From positions 165,218 through 229,217 of the forward strand of contig NZ_VFNX01000005.1 of NCBI RefSeq assembly GCF_006715785.1: a stretch of 64,000 nucleotides of DNA, written 5' to 3'. The notes under the pieces are model-generated. The model saw only the letters and a list, made by a program, of their open reading frames with translations. It was not told where the DNA came from and did not search any database. Origin of the DNA: Streptomyces puniciscabiei (GTDB lineage: Bacteria; Actinomycetota; Actinomycetes; Streptomycetales; Streptomycetaceae). The first letter of the stretch is position 1; each line of letters begins with the position of its first letter. Shown here in pieces: positions 17,439-25,933 of this stretch. Made by a program: the position numbers and the translations under genes.

Positions 17439-17486
17439 GTCCAGCCGTCCCTTCGTCGATCGGCGCTCGACGGTCCAGCATACATA

Positions 17487-17502
17487 GATGTCGATCGACA
17501 TC
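17487..17502. promoter_or_regulatory. Perfect 16-bp palindrome GATGTCGATCGACATC
   Basis: A perfect palindrome upstream of the TetR start codon in the divergent TetR-hydrolase spacer. It probably serves as an autoregulatory operator and differs in sequence from the ATTACGATCGT site 20 bases away. Confidence 0.6.
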
Positions 17503-17521
17503 GAAGAGGTTGACTTTTTAG

Positions 17522-17535
17522 ATTACGATCGTCAT
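17522..17535. promoter_or_regulatory. ATTACGATCGTCAT operator copy 3
   Basis: It differs by one base from the perfect palindrome at 4484-4497 and continues into CGTAT, so ATACGAT occurs on the other strand as well. It lies 34 bases before the hydrolase start codon, overlapping the expected promoter. Confidence 0.65.
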
Positions 17536-17569
17536 CGTATTGCTCACCCCCTCCAGAAAGGCTCAGGCC

Positions 17570-18409
17570 ATGAGTGACACGCATGTGACCGCACCGACTC
17601 AGTACATCGAGGTTGACGGCGACCGGTTCGCCTACCGGCGCTGGGGCAAGCCCTCGGGCGTCCCGATCTTCCTGGTCCAGCACTTCCGTGGAGGGATGGA
17701 CAACTGGGACCCGCTGCTCACCGACGGCTTGGCGGAAGGCCGTGAGGTCGTCCTGTTCAACGGCCGCGGCGTCGCCTCGTCATCGGGCACGCCCCGTAAT
17801 CGGATCGAGGACATGGCCGACGACATCGCCGCGGTCATCCGGGCACTGGGGCTGGAGCAGGTCGACCTGCTCGGCTTCTCGCTCGGCGGTTTCCAGGCGC
17901 AGGAAGTCACGCTGCGCCACCCCCAGCTGGTGCGCAAGCTCCTCCTGCTCGGCACCGGCCTCCGAGGCGGGGACCCGACAAGTGACCCCCAGGTGCCTCA
18001 GTACGCCCTGAACCCGGTCCCCACCCTGGAGGACTTCCTCTTCCTGTTCTTCGGCCGCTCGGAAGCCGCGAAGCAAGCGGGCAAGGCCTTCTGGGAGCGC
18101 CGTCACCAGCGGGTCGACCAGGACCCGCCGAGCTCGCCCGCGGTCGCACAGGCGCAGTTCGAAGCGACTATGGCCTACGCGGAACCGCTGCCGGGCGAGA
18201 ACCCCTACGCCCACCTGAACGCGATCACCCAGCCGACGCTGGTCCTCAACGGCGAGAACGACGTGATGATCGCTTCGATCAACTCCTGGCACCTCGCCCA
18301 GAACATCCCCAACGCTCAGCTGCTGATCTACCCCGATGCCGGGCATGGAGCGCAGTTCCAGTATCCCGAGCGGTTTCTGAAGCACGCCATTCAGTTCCTC
18401 GACGAGTAA
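17570..18409 (+). CDS. Alpha/beta hydrolase
   Basis: A 279-residue alpha/beta hydrolase. ATG at 17570 follows AAAGG; an upstream TTG at 17540 is less likely. FLVQHFRGGMDNWDP is the oxyanion loop, LGFSLGGFQAQ the nucleophile elbow (Ser104), NGENDVM the acid loop and YPDAGHGAQFQ the histidine. It is paralogous to the hydrolase at 12106 and to the relic at 1059. Divergent from its likely TetR repressor. Related proteins are annotated as non-haem chloroperoxidases or ester hydrolases, but substrate is not inferable. Confidence 0.92.
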   Translation: MSDTHVTAPTQYIEVDGDRFAYRRWGKPSGVPIFLVQHFRGGMDNWDPLLTDGLAEGREVVLFNGRGVASSSGTPRNRIEDMADDIAAVIRALGLEQVDLLGFSLGGFQAQEVTLRHPQLVRKLLLLGTGLRGGDPTSDPQVPQYALNPVPTLEDFLFLFFGRSEAAKQAGKAFWERRHQRVDQDPPSSPAVAQAQFEATMAYAEPLPGENPYAHLNAITQPTLVLNGENDVMIASINSWHLAQNIPNAQLLIYPDAGHGAQFQYPERFLKHAIQFLDE

Positions 18410-18439
18410 CGCCTGCAAGGCTTCGGTGCAGTCGCTGAC

Positions 18440-18905
18440 GCCTGGTCCGTGCGCGAGAATCCGGCAGGCCGGACCCCGGCCGCCGGAGCGGCTGGCCGAG
18501 GTAGGCGCATCCTCCGTGAGCGAGGCGGGGTGCGCCGTCGCCCGGCTGCCCTGCCCGCTCCCACGGTGTCCACCGCCGCGACCCTCCGGCCGGGACGGCT
18601 GATACGTGCCGCACGGGCGTCGAAGACGTGGGCGCCGGCCGCGCCGTCGGTGACCACGACGAGGAGCGCCTGAGGTCCAGCCACTGGGCGGCGATCCGCT
18701 CGATCGTGGTATCCGGGCAGAGCCACTCGACGCCCTCGCTGCTGGCCTTGACGACGTGGGCGACGCCGCTCCTTCCAGCGTGCCCCGGGCCGGTCCGCTG
18801 GGCGAGTCGGCCCGGGGGCGGCGGGGATAGTCGCCGGACCGGTCCCTGAGGCTCCGCTCGCCGAGACGGGGTCGTACAGGGCCTGACCGCCGCCGCCGAA
18901 CTGCC
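18440..18905 (-). pseudogene. Relic of a PfkB-family carbohydrate kinase
   Basis: Minus-strand frames encode HVVKASSEGVEWLCPD and TIERIAAQWLDL, then, after a frameshift, LLVVVTDGAAGAHVFDAR and RRVAAVDTVGAG, the anion-hole region of fructokinase-like PfkB kinases. The catalytic Asp that should follow GAG is lost through another shift. Upstream segments (possibly YDP) are too degraded to assign. Confidence 0.75.
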
Positions 18906-20069
18906 CGAGCTCGGTCATCAGCGCAACGCCTCTGGATCTCGTCCGCCGTCCAGGAGGTGATTCCTTGATCATCGGTAGTCGGCTGCGCGCCACGCCCGAC
19001 GTCCTTTCGCACGCCAGGCGCCTGGGGGGTGTCGGATTCAGGAGGGCCCGGGCGGCGCGGGCCTGCTGCGGTTGGCAGTGGAAGAACGGTGCCGCCGCTG
19101 TGCAGTGCGCCGATTTCGAGAGCCGGCCGGCGGATGGCCTCCTCGTACAGAGCCAGAGTGCGCGCAGGTCGGTGTTCTCCTTCCGTGGCCGGCTCAGGTT
19201 GGCTTCCGTACGTACGTCGGATCCGGAGGGTTCCGTCGGCGTCGCAGGCCGGGCCGGCGCCGGGATGCGGGGCCGGAAGCGCACGTCGACCAGGGCGGCG
19301 TAGTGCCGCGGCCGGCACTTGCCGCACCATCGTGCCGCCAGCCCCGTCCCGCCACGGCGACCACACCGAAGCCCGCGCGCTGACGGATGGGATCGGCCCT
19401 GACGACGTCCTGCCCACAGGTAGAAGTCGTTGACCGTGGACACCTCCCGGTCCCAACTCGCCTTTCCGAACGAGGGCCACGCTCATCACGACGCCGCCGC
19501 CACTCGAACGCCGCTCGGTGGTCCATGGACGCGTCACGCCGGTCCCGCCTGCGTCGCGTGAACCACAGGAAGGCCACGTATGTGCGCAGGTCCCGGGCAT
19601 GAGCGTGTCGGCGAACGTTCAGCCCGTCGCGCGCAGCAGATCGGGACTCGGCGCGGCGAGGTTGTCCTCGGCGAGGGCGTGCGGGCGCACTGGCAGGTGC
19701 GGTCATCGTGCTGACGTCCTTCGGGCTTCGACAACTCGAAGATCAGCCGATGGCCGTTCATCTATGCGGGCACCGACCCGATGCCGGAGCAAACCCCGGA
19801 TCAGGTCGAACCCGTACACCACTTCCCTGGATGCAATCCAAGGCACTCGGGGCACGGGGCTCCGCAGACTGTTGCGGCCGCCGGCAGCCCTCGGATTCGG
19901 GGCCGGAGCAGAGGACGCCGTTGGACAACTCCCGTGTCCGTCATGAGCGTCGGGACACGCGAGCCGTCGATGGTGTTCCTCCCGACGCGGCGAGCGCCTC
20001 TCGCCCCTGCCGTCGCGTCGTCGGCCCCGCGTGATCATGCCAGGAGGATGCCGTGTGACCGGCCTGATC
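18906..20069. other. Degenerate region, no intact gene
   Basis: Several long overlapping open frames exist on both strands but none carries family motifs or a convincing ribosome binding site, and they look like open frames of high-GC non-coding DNA. The region lies between a PfkB kinase relic and a reductase gene and is probably decayed coding sequence. Confidence 0.5.
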
Positions 20070-21083
20070 TCAGTTGCTGTCGGGCGTCATCGAGACCACG
20101 ACCTTGCCGGCCGTGGTGCGACCCTGCTCGACGTAAGCCATCGCCTCGAGCGTCTGATCGAACGGGAAGGTGCTGTCGATGACCGGGCGGAGCTTCCCGC
20201 TGTCGTAGAGGGCGCCGAGCTCGCGCAACTGGGAGCCATTGGCCTGCATGAAGAAGAACTGGTAGCGAACGCCCAGGGCCTTCGCCTGCTTGCGGATCTT
20301 GCGACTGAGCACGTTCATGACCAGCCCCAGGAAGGAGGGAGCGCCGAGCTGCCTGGCGAACCCGGCGTCCGGCGGGCCCACGACGCTCACAGCCAGGCCG
20401 CCGGGCTTCAGCACGGTCAGCGACTTCTCCAGGTTCGCCCCGCCCACGGCGTCCAGCACCAGGTCGTAGCCGGACAGCACCTTGGAGAAGTCCTCTTTGG
20501 TGTAGTCGACGACGACGTCGGCACCCAGGCTTCGGACCAGCTTCTCGGAATCAGTGCTCGCGGTCGTCGCCACGGTGGCACCGAGGTGTTTGGCGAGCTG
20601 GATGACCGTCGATCCGAGTCCGCCGGCACCGGCGTGGACGAGCACCTTCTGACCCGGCTTCACATGGGCCTGGTCCACGAGGACCTGCCAGGCGGCCAGG
20701 GCCACCAGCGGCACCGCGGCCGCCTCCTGCGGGGTGAGCGAGACCGGCTTGGGCGCGACGTCGTCCATGTCGATCGCGATGTACTCCGCGAAGCCTCCGA
20801 TCCGCAGGTCGCGCGGACGGGCGTAGACCTCGTCGCCGACTTCGAAGCCGCGCACGGCGGAACCGACCCGCGTCACGACGCCGGCCACGTCATGACCGAG
20901 CACGAACGGAGGCTTGTACTTCAACAGCTGTTTGAACTCCCCGTTGCGGACCATCTTGTCCAGCGGGTTGATGCTCGCGGCGCTCACCCTGACCAGAACA
21001 TCGCGGTCACCGACGCTGGGCTCGGGTACCTCGGCGGCGCGCACGCCGTCCTTGCCGTACTTTTCGACGACGAATGCCTTCAT
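20070..21083 (-). CDS. NADP-dependent medium-chain oxidoreductase (quinone reductase-like)
   Basis: A 337-residue zinc-free MDR protein. ATG at 21083 yields MKAFVVEKYGKDGVRAAEVPEPSVG, aligned with the paralogue at 11044. Cofactor motif HAGAGGLGSTVIQLAKHLGA; GroES-like LGHDVAGVVTRVG. The C-terminal SRKIRKQAKALGV segment is also shared with the paralogue. It should reduce quinones or alpha,beta-unsaturated carbonyls using NADPH. It diverges from an HxlR gene at 21187 across the 35-bp element, so HxlR control is likely; electrophile-responsive HxlR/quinone-reductase pairs are a known arrangement. Confidence 0.92.
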   Translation of the reverse strand: MKAFVVEKYGKDGVRAAEVPEPSVGDRDVLVRVSAASINPLDKMVRNGEFKQLLKYKPPFVLGHDVAGVVTRVGSAVRGFEVGDEVYARPRDLRIGGFAEYIAIDMDDVAPKPVSLTPQEAAAVPLVALAAWQVLVDQAHVKPGQKVLVHAGAGGLGSTVIQLAKHLGATVATTASTDSEKLVRSLGADVVVDYTKEDFSKVLSGYDLVLDAVGGANLEKSLTVLKPGGLAVSVVGPPDAGFARQLGAPSFLGLVMNVLSRKIRKQAKALGVRYQFFFMQANGSQLRELGALYDSGKLRPVIDSTFPFDQTLEAMAYVEQGRTTAGKVVVSMTPDSN

Positions 21084-21131
21084 GTCGGCCGCCTTTCCAT
21101 GTGATCTTCTCGGTCGTCTGCGTGTGGTCAT

Positions 21132-21166
21132 GACGCTACTTGTTGAGTATGGAAAAGTAAACTCAG
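21132..21166. promoter_or_regulatory. Shared 35-bp promoter/operator element, copy 2
   Basis: It begins GACGCTACT and ends AAAGTAAACTCAG, as does 8106-8140, and the imperfect palindrome TTGAGT/ACTCAG is retained. It lies between the divergent reductase and HxlR genes, upstream of the TAGAAT box at 21174. Confidence 0.65.
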
Positions 21167-21186
21167 GTCGGGTTAGAATCACCCCC

Positions 21187-21696
21187 ATGGATGCGAGGAC
21201 GGAAGCTCTTCAGGACGCCGGCATGGACACCCGACTCGACCGGGACATGTCGAACTGCTCGATCGCCCGGACCCTTGAGGTCGTGGGGGAGAAGTGGACG
21301 ATCCTGATCCTGCGCGAGGTCTGGTACGGCTCGTCCCGCTTCAGTGACTTCGAACGGGTCCTGGGCTGTCCCCGCAACCTTCTCGCTGCCCGGCTCCGGA
21401 TGCTTGTCGAGGAAGGGATCCTGGCCACCGAGACCTACAAGGAGCCGGGTTCGCGGAGTCGGCCGAAGTACGTGATCACACCCAAGGGCGTGGATCTGGT
21501 CCCGGCCGTGATGGGGCTCCTGCAGTGGGGCGACCGCTACCGCGCCGACCCGGAGGGCCCGGCCGTACTGACGCGACACCGCGGATGCGGTGCGCACGTC
21601 GATGCCCAGATCCGCTGCGAACGCGGCCACGCCGTGCAGGCGGAGGACATCGAGAGTGTCCCCGGCCCCGCATTTCGTCTGAGGCCCGCGGAGTGA
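21187..21696 (+). CDS. HxlR family regulator
   Basis: A 169-residue HxlR regulator: NCSIARTLEVVGEKWTILILREV (about residues 21-43), LLAARLRMLVEEGIL for DNA recognition, and the wing SRSRPKYVITPKG. A conserved Cys sits in the usual N-terminal place. A C-terminal cysteine pair (GCGAHVDAQIRCERGH) could be a metal or redox site. TAGAAT at 21174-21179, 8 bases before the ATG, suggests a leaderless transcript; ATG at 21223 is a shorter alternative. It probably controls the divergent reductase and, through the shared element, the esterase at 7125-8036. Confidence 0.92.
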   Translation: MDARTEALQDAGMDTRLDRDMSNCSIARTLEVVGEKWTILILREVWYGSSRFSDFERVLGCPRNLLAARLRMLVEEGILATETYKEPGSRSRPKYVITPKGVDLVPAVMGLLQWGDRYRADPEGPAVLTRHRGCGAHVDAQIRCERGHAVQAEDIESVPGPAFRLRPAE

Positions 21697-21730
21697 GCTG
21701 AGCGCGGTGGCGGCAGGAGTCCGGGTGGGC

Positions 21731-22351
21731 TCAGTCCGCCGGGGTGCGCTCACTCCGTCTGGCTCGGGCCTGGTGGAGGCGGACTTTGGTGCGGTTGCCG
21801 CAGCGGGACATCGAGCACCAGCGGCGGTTGTGGGCGGGCGAGCGGTCCAGGAAGCGTAGGGCGCACGTGTCCGCGCCGCACACGCGTACGCGCCGGATCT
21901 CGGTCGACAGGAGCAGGTCTACGGCGTCCTGCGCGATCAGTGCCAGCGCGGTCGCGGAATCAGGTGCCATGGTCGTGGTGCCGGCGGGCTCCAAGTGGCC
22001 GCCCTTGATGGTGATTTGCGGCGCCGGCCGGGGCACCTGTGCTGCCGATTCGTTGAGCAGCACGACGTCGCTGGAGGAGGGCAGTCGGCCGTCGGAGACC
22101 GCGAGTACGGCCCGGTCGACCGCCTCGCGCAGCCGTCGGCCCGATGCCAGGACGGCGGCATCCACGGGATCCGGGATGCCCGGTGTGAGCAGTCCGGCCC
22201 GCTGAAGCCAGAGGGTGAGATCACCCGGGTTCCGGAGCGTCTCCCCCGGCGTGGGCCGCCACCGGTGGCGGAGGGTGTTGGTGAAGTCCAGACAGACCCG
22301 CCCGCCGTCCCAGATCCACCTGTCGTCCGTTGTCACGCCTTCATTCTGCAC
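21731..22351 (-). CDS. CGNR zinc finger / ABATE domain regulator
   Basis: A 206-residue protein with an N-terminal ABATE domain (FTNTLRHRWRPTPGETL, a stress-linked module) and a C-terminal CGNR zinc finger: CGADTCALRFLDRSPAHNRRWCSMSRCGNR supplied by Cys residues at the usual spacing, followed by a basic KVRLHQARAR tail. Members are probable transcription factors in actinobacteria. Read from GTG at 22351. Divergent from the hydrolase at 22402, with an inverted repeat between them, so it is probably that gene's regulator. Confidence 0.9.
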   Translation of the reverse strand: MQNEGVTTDDRWIWDGGRVCLDFTNTLRHRWRPTPGETLRNPGDLTLWLQRAGLLTPGIPDPVDAAVLASGRRLREAVDRAVLAVSDGRLPSSSDVVLLNESAAQVPRPAPQITIKGGHLEPAGTTTMAPDSATALALIAQDAVDLLLSTEIRRVRVCGADTCALRFLDRSPAHNRRWCSMSRCGNRTKVRLHQARARRSERTPAD

Positions 22352-22359
22352 GTTAGGTT

Positions 22360-22378
22360 TAACCCCCTAAGAGGGTTA
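22360..22378. promoter_or_regulatory. Inverted repeat TAACCC-7-GGGTTA
   Basis: Arms TAACCC (22360-22365) and GGGTTA (22373-22378) flank CCTAAGA in the 50-base spacer between the CGNR regulator and the hydrolase. A candidate operator for the CGNR protein. Confidence 0.5.
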
Positions 22379-22401
22379 GTTCATGCCGGGGAGGCGCATC
22401 C

Positions 22402-23274
22402 ATGGGACAGCCCACTGTGACCACAGGCGTGACGCAGGTGGACGGGGTCCGCCTGCACTACCTCCGAGCGGGATCCGGTCCTCTGCTCGTCCTGCTCCAC
22501 GGCTGGCCGCAGACCTCCGACTGCTGGCAGCCGGTGCTGGCGGATCTTGCCGCAGACCACACCGTTGTGGCACCCGACCTGCGTGGCTACGGCCTGAGCG
22601 ACAAGCCCTCGACCGGATACGACAAGCGGCGGATGGCCGCCGACATGGCGAGCCTCGTCGAAGCACTCGGTTTCGAGACGACCGCCGTCGTGGGTCACGA
22701 CCGGGGCGCTCGCGTGGGGCACCGCTGGGCGCTGGACCGCCCCGATCAGGTGGAGCGGCTGGCTGTGCTCGACATCGTGCCGACCCGGGAGATGTTCCGC
22801 CGGCTGGACGCCTCGCTCGCCTCCGGGTACTGGCACTGGCTGTTCCAGATGCAGCCGGACCTTCCCGAGCGGCTCGTGGGGCACGACGTACGCGGGTATC
22901 TCGAGTACTTCTTCGAGCGGTGGACCTATAACCGGCACGGGCTGACACCCGAAGCGGTCGACAGATATGTCCGAGCCTTCTCCCGCCCTGGTGCCATGCG
23001 CGCGAGTTTCGACGACTACCGCGCCATGGAGCAGGACGTCGCCCTCGACGACATCGACGCCGCCGAGGGCCGCCGCCTCACCATGCCGGTACTGGCGCTC
23101 TGGGGTTCCACAGGGCTGCCCTCCCGCCTGCCGACGCTGGAGATCTGGCGCGCCTACGCGGACGACGTCACCGGAGCAGAAATCCCGGAGTGCGGCCACT
23201 TCATCCCGGAAGAGCAACCAGATGCACTGCTGGGCCATTTGCGGTCGTTCCTGGCCCACGAGGCGAGTCGGTGA
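22402..23274 (+). CDS. Alpha/beta hydrolase, haloacetate dehalogenase/epoxide hydrolase-like
   Basis: A 290-residue hydrolase with an aspartate nucleophile: VVGHDRGARVGHR (Asp100) instead of a serine elbow. LLHGWPQTSDCW is the oxyanion loop, DLRGYGLSDKP is conserved, and HFIPEEQPD supplies the histidine. The DRGxR arrangement plus a cap segment YWHWLFQMQPDLPERL resembles fluoroacetate/haloacetate dehalogenases, whose HW pair holds the leaving halide. Ring epoxide substrates are the main alternative. ATG at 22402; the first 26 bases after the CGNR operator form the leader. Likely controlled by the CGNR protein. Confidence 0.87.
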   Translation: MGQPTVTTGVTQVDGVRLHYLRAGSGPLLVLLHGWPQTSDCWQPVLADLAADHTVVAPDLRGYGLSDKPSTGYDKRRMAADMASLVEALGFETTAVVGHDRGARVGHRWALDRPDQVERLAVLDIVPTREMFRRLDASLASGYWHWLFQMQPDLPERLVGHDVRGYLEYFFERWTYNRHGLTPEAVDRYVRAFSRPGAMRASFDDYRAMEQDVALDDIDAAEGRRLTMPVLALWGSTGLPSRLPTLEIWRAYADDVTGAEIPECGHFIPEEQPDALLGHLRSFLAHEASR

Positions 23275-23503
23275 CCCAGCCACCACGACGAGAGCGGCGC
23301 CCCTGCGGTTCCACAGTCTCACTGGCCGGCCGGGGCAAGTCGTCCGAGCCGCCTCCCGGACCGAGGGGCGGCCCAGTTGCTTCCGGTCGGGCCGCCACGC
23401 AGTCAGATCCGGGCCGAGACCGGGACACCCGCCGAAGCGTCCCCCGCGGCCGCGCTGTCGGATGTGTGCTGCCTGGGCATCCAGGCTCGGCGCGCGGTGA
23501 ATC

Positions 23504-24970
23504 TCAGGAAGCCGCGACGTGGGCAGCGCGCAAGGAGGCTTTGTCGATCTTCCCGACCGCGTTCTTCGCTATGGCCTCCACCACGAAGAACTCGGTCGGA
23601 CGCTTGAAGCCGGTGAGGTTGCGCGCACAGAGCTCCCGCAGGGCCGTCGGATCCACGGTCATGCCTGGTCGCGGCTGTATGTAGGCCACGACCACCTCTC
23701 CCCACTTCTCGTCGGGTACGCCGATCACGGCAGCTTCGAGCACCGATGGGTCGCCTGTGAGGACGTCCTCGATTTCCTTGGGGTAGATGTTCTCCCCGCC
23801 GCGGATGATCATGTCTTTCGAGCGCCCGACCAGGGTCAGATAGCCCTCGGCGTCGAGGTGACCCACATCGCCCGTGTGCAACCAGCCGTCGACGATGACT
23901 CTGGCCGTTTCCTCAGGGCGGCCGAGGTAGCCACGCATGACGTTGGGGCCCTTCACGAGGACCTCACCGTCCGTGCCCGGCCCCACCTCGGTACCTTCGG
24001 CGTCGACGATCCGAATCTGCTGGCCGGGGAAGGGAAGTCCCACGGTGCCGGCACGTCGCGGGCCCGCGACGGGGTTGACGGTGGACCCGCAGGTTCCTTC
24101 GGACAGGCCGTACCCCTCGACAAGAGGGAACCCGTAGCGGGCTTCGAACCGGTTCAGCAGTTCGGCGGAGGCAGGTGCGGCGCCACAGACTCCGAACCTC
24201 AGCGACGATGTGTCGGGCCGCACGTCGTCCGGGAGCGCAGCGAGCATGCCGTAGATCGTCGGCACGGCGCTGAAGAAGGTGGGGCGCTCCTGCTCGACGA
24301 GGTCGAAGAAGCTGTGTGGGTCGAACCGGCCGCCCGCGATGACGACGCTCGCCCCCGCGAGAAGAGGCGTGAGAATGCTGACCACGATGCCGTTGACGTG
24401 GAAGAGCGGCAGGATCAGCAGGCACCGGTCGGCGGGCCCGATGTCCAGGGACAGGCGGCCCATCTCCGTCATGGCGTCGATGTTGGCGTGGTCCAGCATC
24501 ACGCCCTTGGGCGTCCCGGTGGTGCCGCTGGTGTATATGAGAAGAGCCAGCGCGGACGAGTCCACATGCGGTGCGTGATCCGAACTCGCCCCTTCCTTAT
24601 ACAGTGCGCCGACGGCGAGTACGGCAGTACCGTCTGTGACGGGTGCCGCGTGGTCTTCGACCACCAGCAGACGCGCACCGGAGTCCTTGACCTGTCGGTC
24701 CACCTCGACGTCGGTCATGCTCGGGTTGACCGGCGTGATGGTGGCGCCGATCCGCCAGGCGGCGAACAACAGCAGCACGAACTCGATGCGGTTCGTCAGC
24801 TTGAGGGCCACGACATCGCCGGGACCGATGCCGAGGTCCTGGAGCTGAAGCGCTGCGGCACGGACGCGGTCCAGCAACTGGGCGTTGGTGAGTGACTGGC
24901 GCCCGTCCGAGACCGCTGCCCCATCGGGGTCGTGAGCGGCGCGGCGGTCGGGCAGTGAAGCGAAGTTCAT
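23504..24970 (-). CDS. AMP-dependent acyl-CoA synthetase/ligase
   Basis: A 488-residue ANL-superfamily ligase. ATG at 24970 begins MNFASLPDRRAAHDPDG. P-loop: YTSGTTGTPKGVML; adenine motif: VEGYGLSEGT; hinge: DGWLHTGDVGHLD; and the C-terminal catalytic lysine lies in NAVGKIDKASLR. It activates an aliphatic or aromatic acid as acyl-AMP, then acyl-CoA. Last gene of a three-gene minus-strand operon after the crotonase (26908-25934) and hydrolase (25926-25006) genes. The set resembles a beta-oxidation-like side path. Confidence 0.92.
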   Translation of the reverse strand: MNFASLPDRRAAHDPDGAAVSDGRQSLTNAQLLDRVRAAALQLQDLGIGPGDVVALKLTNRIEFVLLLFAAWRIGATITPVNPSMTDVEVDRQVKDSGARLLVVEDHAAPVTDGTAVLAVGALYKEGASSDHAPHVDSSALALLIYTSGTTGTPKGVMLDHANIDAMTEMGRLSLDIGPADRCLLILPLFHVNGIVVSILTPLLAGASVVIAGGRFDPHSFFDLVEQERPTFFSAVPTIYGMLAALPDDVRPDTSSLRFGVCGAAPASAELLNRFEARYGFPLVEGYGLSEGTCGSTVNPVAGPRRAGTVGLPFPGQQIRIVDAEGTEVGPGTDGEVLVKGPNVMRGYLGRPEETARVIVDGWLHTGDVGHLDAEGYLTLVGRSKDMIIRGGENIYPKEIEDVLTGDPSVLEAAVIGVPDEKWGEVVVAYIQPRPGMTVDPTALRELCARNLTGFKRPTEFFVVEAIAKNAVGKIDKASLRAAHVAAS

Positions 24971-25005
24971 GGCGGGCGTACCTGTCTCGGTGTTGTGCGG
25001 TCCGG

Positions 25006-25926
25006 TCAAGGAGTCGATGCCGACGCGGGGTGCAACTGCCGAGTGAGGAACTCGACCTGGTCGCGGACCAGGGCCTCGAAGGTCTCGCCGGTGTAGAAGT
25101 CGAAGTGGCCGGCGTCGTACCTCTTGATCTCTCCCCGGGGTGCGGTGCGCGCGTACCTGAGGGTCTGGGCGGGAGGCGTGACGGAGTCGGTGTTGCTGAC
25201 GCAGAAGAGGATCGGCATGGCGACCTTCTTCGCCGCACGCCCGGGCCGGTAGGTGGCGATGGTCGGAATGACCCGTGCCGCCACCTCGTTGCGGAACGTC
25301 GTCCCCGCCGGTTGCAGCGCCTGATATCCGGGCAGGGCGTCCGGAGCGTTCATGAGGGCCGGCGAACCGGGGGCGGAGGCGATGGGAACCATCGCGGGTG
25401 CCTTGCCGCGCAGTCTGGCCGCCATGTCCCGAGCGACCACGGGGGTCATCCTGAGCGAGGCGACCGGGCCGAGCGCGAGCGCGGAGGCGAGACCATCGGT
25501 GAACGGGCACTGGGACACGGCCGCGCGCAGTTCGGGATGCCGAGAGGCGACGGTGATGGCATGGCCTCCGCCGAAGGAGCTGCCCCACACCGCGACGCGG
25601 GAGCGGTCGACGTCGGGGCGGCCCTTGACGTAGGCGATGGCGGCGTCCCAGTCGGCGAGCTGACGCTTGATCGACAGGAGCTGGCGCGGGTGGCCGCCGC
25701 TGTCGCCGAAGTGCCGGTAGGTGAAGGCCACGGCGGCGATGCCGGCCTGGGCGAAACGCTCGGCGAAGGCGTCCAGGCGCATCTCGCGGGTGGCGCCGAG
25801 GCCGTGCCCGAGGATGACGACGGGCGGGGAGGTGACGCCGGTCGGGAGGTAGAGCCATCCGGCACAGGTGCTGTCGCCGGAGGGGAAGGTGATGTCGTGA
25901 CGGGTGAAGGAGTGCGCAGTGGTCAT
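25006..25926 (-). CDS. Alpha/beta hydrolase (dienelactone/acetylxylan-esterase-like)
   Basis: A 306-residue serine hydrolase with a central domain ILGHGLGATREMRLDAFAERF, a nucleophile elbow WGSSFGGGHA, an acid in CVSNTDSVTPP and histidine in DAGHFDFYTGE. Related proteins are alpha/beta hydrolases of the dienelactone or X-Pro peptidase-like group. Its start lies 7 bases after the crotonase stop and its end 35 bases before the ligase start, so it is co-transcribed. It may hydrolyse an ester or CoA thioester product of the pathway. Confidence 0.88.
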   Translation of the reverse strand: MTTAHSFTRHDITFPSGDSTCAGWLYLPTGVTSPPVVILGHGLGATREMRLDAFAERFAQAGIAAVAFTYRHFGDSGGHPRQLLSIKRQLADWDAAIAYVKGRPDVDRSRVAVWGSSFGGGHAITVASRHPELRAAVSQCPFTDGLASALALGPVASLRMTPVVARDMAARLRGKAPAMVPIASAPGSPALMNAPDALPGYQALQPAGTTFRNEVAARVIPTIATYRPGRAAKKVAMPILFCVSNTDSVTPPAQTLRYARTAPRGEIKRYDAGHFDFYTGETFEALVRDQVEFLTRQLHPASASTP

Positions 25927-25933
25927 CGTCGGC

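Noticed and set aside
19194..20038. Several overlapping frames as possible transporter or transposase genes
   Set aside because: Neither membrane segments nor DDE or ABC motifs could be found; treated as degenerate sequence.
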